Of a stretch of DNA of 10,762 nt, positions 7,321-10,762 are shown piece after piece. The translations under genes were made by a program, and so were the position numbers. The notes beneath the pieces were generated by a model. That model did no database searches and was not told the DNA's origin. It saw only the letters and a list, made by a program, of their open reading frames with translations. The DNA comes from Acidobacteriota bacterium (GTDB taxonomy: Bacteria; Acidobacteriota; Vicinamibacteria; Vicinamibacterales; JACQTH01). Location of the stretch: contig JACQTH010000325.1 of the NCBI GenBank assembly GCA_016210935.1, forward strand, positions 1 to 10,762, read 5' to 3'. Positions within the stretch are counted from its first letter, which is position 1; each line of letters opens with the position of its first letter.

Positions 7321-7430
7321 CCTAGACATCTTCTAAAGCCGATTCCCTTCCGAATGAGGCAAGTTTCGGCTTTAGAAGCTGTCTTAGGCGCGGCCGCCGC
7401 TGCGGCCGCGCAACCCGTAACGAAGCTTCG
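7321..7430. repeat. Composite intergenic element of three tandem hairpins between accA and recJ
   Basis: Hairpin 1 pairs 7321-7342 with 7366-7388. It includes a perfect 13-bp stem (CTTCTAAAGCCGA with TCGGCTTTAGAAG) and extends outward, with one bulge and one mismatch, through CCTAGACA and TGTCTTAGG; the loop is 23 bases. Hairpin 2 is a perfect 10-bp stem, GCGCGGCCGC (7388-7397) with GCGGCCGCGC (7402-7411), around CGCT. Then comes CGAAGCTTCG (7421-7430), a perfect palindrome preceded by GTAA. The last two parts resemble the element after rpoN. No T-tract follows on the transcribed strand. The outer edge of hairpin 1 covers the upstream candidate recJ ATG (7327-7329). The remaining gap bases, 7267-7320 and 7431-7459, show no further feature. 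Confidence 0.75.
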
Positions 7431-7459
7431 CCGCCAGTACGACGCGCTCTTTATCGCGG

Positions 7460-8443
7460 TCAGGGCGACGCTTCGTCACCGTCCACGAAATCGGGCCCGA
7501 GGCGGCCCATCTCGCGAAACTTCCGGTACCGGCGCTCGCGGCGCGCCTCGGGAGCGAGCGCCGACAGCTCGCCCAACGCGGCGGACAAGGGCGGATCGAG
7601 CAGCCGCGCCGCCGTGGCCGGATCGGTATGGGCGCCGCCGACCGGCTCGGGCACGATCTCGTCGACGATGCCCATCCGCAGCAGATCGGGCGCGGTGAGC
7701 TTCAACGCCTCGGCGGCCTCGACCTTCCGGCCCGCGTCTCTCCAGAGGATCGCCGCGCATCCCTCCGGTGGGATGACGCTGTAGATGGCGAACTCCTGAA
7801 TCAACACCCGATCGCCGACCGCGATTCCCAGCGCGCCGCCGCTCCCGCCCTCGCCGCTGATCACGATCACGATCGGAACGTCGAGGCCGGAGAGTTCCCG
7901 CACATTGAACGCAATCGCCTCGGCGATACCCCGCTCCTCCGATTCCACGCCCGGATACGCGGCGGGCGTGTCGACGAAGACCACGATCGGCCGCTGGAAT
8001 TTTTCGGCGAGGCGCATCGCGCGAAGCGCCTTCCGGTACCCCTCGGGCCTCGCATAGCCGAAGTTCCGGCGGATCTTCTGTTTCGTGTCGCCGCTTCCCT
8101 TGTGGTGCCCCACGACGAGCACCGGGCCATCCTTGTAGAGCGCGAACCCGGTGATGATTGCCGGGTCGTCGGCGAACCGCCGGTCGCCGTGGATCTCGGT
8201 GAAGTCCCGGAACAGGAAGTTGACGTACTCGAGGACGCTCGGACGGCCCGGATGCCGCGCGACGAGCACGCGCTGCCACGGCGTGAGCCGCCGGTACAGA
8301 TCCGCTCGGATCTCCTCCACGCGCGCGCCGAGCCTCTCGATTTCGCGCGCGCGTTCCTCGGTGCGCGGCAGCAGGCTGAGCGCCGCGATTTCTTTCGTCA
8401 GAATCGCAATCGGCTCCTCGAACTCGAGGAAATCGGACGGCAT
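7460..8443 (-). CDS. accA: Acetyl-CoA carboxylase carboxyltransferase subunit alpha
   Basis: A 327-residue protein (E. coli AccA: 319). Residues about 1-60 are the helical N-terminal extension (FLEFEEPIAILTKEIAALSL, then RLTPWQRVLVARHPGRPS). The crotonase-fold core has the conserved FALYKDGPVLVVGHHKG (100-116), NFGYARPEGYRKALRAMRLA (128-147), FVDTPAAYPGVESEERG (156-172) and the oxyanion-type ISGEGGSGGALGIAVGDRV (195-213), followed by YSVIPPEGCAAILWRD (221-236). With AccD it transfers the carboxyl group from biotin on AccB to acetyl-CoA, giving malonyl-CoA for fatty-acid synthesis. The start is the ATG at 8441-8443, seven bases after the dnaE stop; a longer reading from 8731 would overlap dnaE and has no AccA-like residues. 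No strong Shine-Dalgarno is seen, so coupling to dnaE is likely. The dnaE-accA adjacency is also found in E. coli. AccD is not in this window. Confidence 0.98.
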   Translation of the reverse strand: MPSDFLEFEEPIAILTKEIAALSLLPRTEERAREIERLGARVEEIRADLYRRLTPWQRVLVARHPGRPSVLEYVNFLFRDFTEIHGDRRFADDPAIITGFALYKDGPVLVVGHHKGSGDTKQKIRRNFGYARPEGYRKALRAMRLAEKFQRPIVVFVDTPAAYPGVESEERGIAEAIAFNVRELSGLDVPIVIVISGEGGSGGALGIAVGDRVLIQEFAIYSVIPPEGCAAILWRDAGRKVEAAEALKLTAPDLLRMGIVDEIVPEPVGGAHTDPATAARLLDPPLSAALGELSALAPEARRERRYRKFREMGRLGPDFVDGDEASP

Positions 8444-8450
8444 GGTAACG

Positions 8451-10762
8451 CTAGCGCAGTTCGGCGGTCCCGCTCCCGCAGATCCGCTCCACTTCGGCCA
8501 CGAGCTTCGGCGACGGCTGCACGCGGATTTGGCTGGCCACGTCCGCCCGGATGCGGACGGGACGCTCCAGCGATCGCAGCTCCACCTCGAACGAAACGCG
8601 GCGATCGCCGCGGTGTTGCTGAAAGAGATCGAACAGCGCCTTGAGCGTGTGCCGATCGTGCGGCGGCATCTCGATCCGGATCGCCAGCTCGCGGGCCAGC
8701 CGCTCCCAGAGCGCCTCGATCGGCCAGACATCCGACGCGACGAGCCGCGCCGTCTCCTCGTCGCGCTCGACCTTGCCTTTCACCAGGACCATCTGGTCCG
8801 CCTGCAGCACGGTCGCGGCGCGCGTGTAGGCCTCCGGAAAGACGACGACCTCGACCGATCCCGTCTGGTCCTCCAGAACGATCACGGCCATCCGATCGCC
8901 CTTGCGGGTCTTGAGCTGACGGATCGAGGCGATGACGCCACCAACGGCGATGTCCGCCGCCTTCGAGCTGCCGGGATCGATGTCCGTCAGGTCGGCGCTC
9001 TTCAAGGCGCCGAAGGTCGTCAGGTCTTTCGTGTACCGCTCGATGGGATGGCCGCTCCAGTACAACCCGAGCGCCTCCTTTTCGTACACGAGTTGCTGCG
9101 CCTCGGACCAGGGCTCCGCCTCGGCGAGCCGGATGCCATAGCCGTTGCCGGACGCGGACGCATCGTCGCCAGCGCCGCCGAAGAGTCCGACTTGACCTTT
9201 ATCCCGATCGCGTTGTTGCCGCGCGCCGAATTCGCAGGCCCGCTCGAGGGAGGCCAGCAGGCGCGCCCGCGCGACGCGCTTCGGCGCGAGCGTGCCGGCA
9301 GCCCCATCGACGACGCTATCCATCGCGCCAGCTTTGATCAGGCTTTCGAGCGCGCGCTTGTTGACCGCCCGCAGATCGACTTCCTCACATACCTGGTAGA
9401 GGCTGGTGAGTCGCCCCAGCCGCCGGCGGACGTCGATGACGGCTTGAATCGCGGATTCGCCGACATTTTTCACGGCCGCGAGGCCGAACCGTACGCCTTC
9501 AGGCGTGACCGTGAACGCCAGCTGGCTTTCGTTGACGTCGGGTGCCAGCACCCCGATGGCCCGTTCGCGACATTCCGCCAGGTACATGGCGAGCTTATCG
9601 GTGTTCTGCGACTCGATGGTCAGCAGCGCCGCCATGAAGTGCCGCGGGTAGTTGGTCTTCAGATACGCGGTGTGATACGCCAGCAGGGCGTAGGCGGTTG
9701 AATGGGCCTTGGGGAACCCATAGCCCGCGAAGTGCTCCATCAGGTCGAAAATGCGCGCCGCCTTCCGCTCGTTGATGCCCGACTTCTTCGCGCCCTCGAC
9801 GAACTTGTGGCGCTGCGCCTGCATGACGTCGGCTTTCTTCTTCCCCATGGCCTTCCGCAGGATGTCGGCCTCGCCCAGCGTGAAGCCGCCGAGCTCCCGC
9901 GCGATGCGGATCACCTGTTCCTGGTAGGCGATGACGCCGTAGGTGTCGCGCAGGATGGGCTCGAGCTGCGGCAGCTCGTATTTGATCTCGACCTTTCCCT
10001 GCTTGCGGGCGATGAAGTCGTCCACCATCCCGCTTCGCAGCGGTCCGGGACGGTACAGCGCGTTCAGGGCGATCAGGTCATCGAAGCGCTGCGGCCTGGC
10101 CTTGCGGAGGATGTCCCGCATGCCGGAGCTCTCGAACTGGAAGATGCCGAACGTCTGTCCCTCGGCGAACACCTGAAAGGTCTTCGGATCGTCGAGCGGA
10201 ATCGAATCGAGATCGACCACCTCGCCGGTGGTCTCCCGAATGTGTTCGACCGCGTCGCGAATCAGCGTGAGCGTGCTGAGCCCGAGGAAATCCATCTTCA
10301 GGAGCCCGACGCGCTCGATCTCCTTCATGCCCCACTGCGTCGTGATTTCGTCCCGCTGGCCCTTGTAGAGCGGGACGAACTCCGTGAGCGGCTTCGGCGC
10401 GATCACGACCCCGGCGGCATGGACCGATGCGTGGCGGGTCAGCCCTTCCAGCCGTTGCGCGACCTGGAGCAGTTCCCGGACTTTCGCGTCGCTCTGCTCC
10501 ATTTCCTTCAACGCGGGGTTCTCGGCGAGCGCCCTGGCCAGCGTCATGTCCAGGACCGCAGGAATCTGCTTGGCGACGCGGTCGGCATCGGCATATGGCA
10601 TGTCGAGCGCCCGCCCCACATCTCGGACGACCGCGCGGGCTTTCATCGTCCCGAACGTGATGATCTGCGCGACGTTCTCGCGGCCGTACTTCCGCGTCAC
10701 GTACTCGATGACCTCCCCCCGGCGCCGTTCGCAGAAGTCGATGTCGATGTCCGGCAGCGACA
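8451..10762 (-). CDS. dnaE: DNA polymerase III subunit alpha, C-terminal two-thirds (cut by window edge)
   Basis: The last 769 residues of the replicative polymerase; the PHP and first palm parts lie beyond the right edge. The fragment opens SLPDIDIDFCERRRGEVIEY, which holds the two catalytic aspartates (E. coli Asp401 and Asp403). The third is in KMDFLGLSTLTLI (Asp at fragment residue 157; E. coli Asp555). Fingers and thumb follow (ALNALYRPGP, DTYGVIAYQEQVIRIA, FAGYGFPKAHSTAYALLAY). A helix-hairpin-helix (AVKNVGESAIQAVIDVR) lies near 429-445. The likely beta-clamp motif QVGLF is at 523-527 (9180-9194), and an OB fold (GGVIASIRQLKTRKGDRMAV to VEVVVFPEAY) near 607-645. The length after the catalytic motif agrees with DnaE1 (E. 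coli 1160 total), not with shorter DnaE2. The reading frame runs uninterrupted to the edge, so the GTG at 10698-10700 is internal, not the start. Confidence 0.98.
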   Translation of the reverse strand, partial: SLPDIDIDFCERRRGEVIEYVTRKYGRENVAQIITFGTMKARAVVRDVGRALDMPYADADRVAKQIPAVLDMTLARALAENPALKEMEQSDAKVRELLQVAQRLEGLTRHASVHAAGVVIAPKPLTEFVPLYKGQRDEITTQWGMKEIERVGLLKMDFLGLSTLTLIRDAVEHIRETTGEVVDLDSIPLDDPKTFQVFAEGQTFGIFQFESSGMRDILRKARPQRFDDLIALNALYRPGPLRSGMVDDFIARKQGKVEIKYELPQLEPILRDTYGVIAYQEQVIRIARELGGFTLGEADILRKAMGKKKADVMQAQRHKFVEGAKKSGINERKAARIFDLMEHFAGYGFPKAHSTAYALLAYHTAYLKTNYPRHFMAALLTIESQNTDKLAMYLAECRERAIGVLAPDVNESQLAFTVTPEGVRFGLAAVKNVGESAIQAVIDVRRRLGRLTSLYQVCEEVDLRAVNKRALESLIKAGAMDSVVDGAAGTLAPKRVARARLLASLERACEFGARQQRDRDKGQVGLFGGAGDDASASGNGYGIRLAEAEPWSEAQQLVYEKEALGLYWSGHPIERYTKDLTTFGALKSADLTDIDPGSSKAADIAVGGVIASIRQLKTRKGDRMAVIVLEDQTGSVEVVVFPEAYTRAATVLQADQMVLVKGKVERDEETARLVASDVWPIEALWERLARELAIRIEMPPHDRHTLKALFDLFQQHRGDRRVSFEVELRSLERPVRIRADVASQIRVQPSPKLVAEVERICGSGTAELR

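Noticed and set aside
8444..8731. N-terminal extension of accA to 8731.
   Set aside because: It would overlap the dnaE 3' end by about 280 bases, and the added residues are Arg/Ser-rich noise; AccA-like sequence begins at the ATG at 8443.
8151..9701. A 516-codon open frame on the plus strand opposite accA and dnaE.
   Set aside because: It crosses the boundary of two well-recognised genes, its translation is Arg/Asp/Ala-rich with no family resemblance, and open antisense frames are common at this GC content.

Overview
The window is a densely packed, GC-rich bacterial chromosome segment in which every real gene lies on the minus strand. Read in the direction of transcription (right to left) the order is dnaE (3' two-thirds), accA, recJ, an lptC-lptA fusion, lptB, rpoN, hpf and the first 68 codons of hprK. 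These are housekeeping genes. The LPS-export genes show an outer-membraned (Gram-negative) bacterium. The run lptCA-lptB-rpoN-hpf-hprK, a very long OstA-repeat LptC, an HPr kinase directly after hpf, and GC-rich intergenic repeats together suggest Acidobacteriota, perhaps the Vicinamibacteria. That placement is inference from gene order and general character, not from a marker tree.

Layout. 8451-10762: DnaE from its PDxDxDF catalytic motif to the C-terminus. 7460-8443: AccA, seven bases after dnaE. 7267-7459: an intergenic stretch holding three successive hairpins (about 7321-7430). 5548-7266 (or -7329): RecJ. 5431-5547: a 101-bp imperfect inverted repeat built from GCGATTTG-type octamers, touching the recJ stop codon. 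3163-5430: a 755-residue membrane-anchored LptC/LptA protein. 2437-3162: LptB, whose ATG directly follows the lptCA stop. 963-2393: RpoN (sigma-54). 780-962: an intergenic stretch with a GC-rich palindrome and a GTAACGAAG hairpin related to the one before recJ. 219-779: long-form hibernation factor HPF. 1-206: HprK N-terminus. No gene-free stretch exceeds 300 bases.

How the genes fit together. dnaE and accA pair replication with the first step of fatty-acid synthesis, an adjacency also known in E. coli. recJ is a repair exonuclease. The lptCA-lptB pair makes the periplasmic bridge and the ATPase of the LPS exporter. rpoN, hpf and hprK form the regulatory tail (sigma-54, ribosome hibernation, PTS-type HPr phosphorylation) that commonly follows lptB in Gram-negative bacteria. 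No new defence or mobile system is visible. The points of interest are the enlarged LptC/LptA fusion and the three intergenic palindromic elements.
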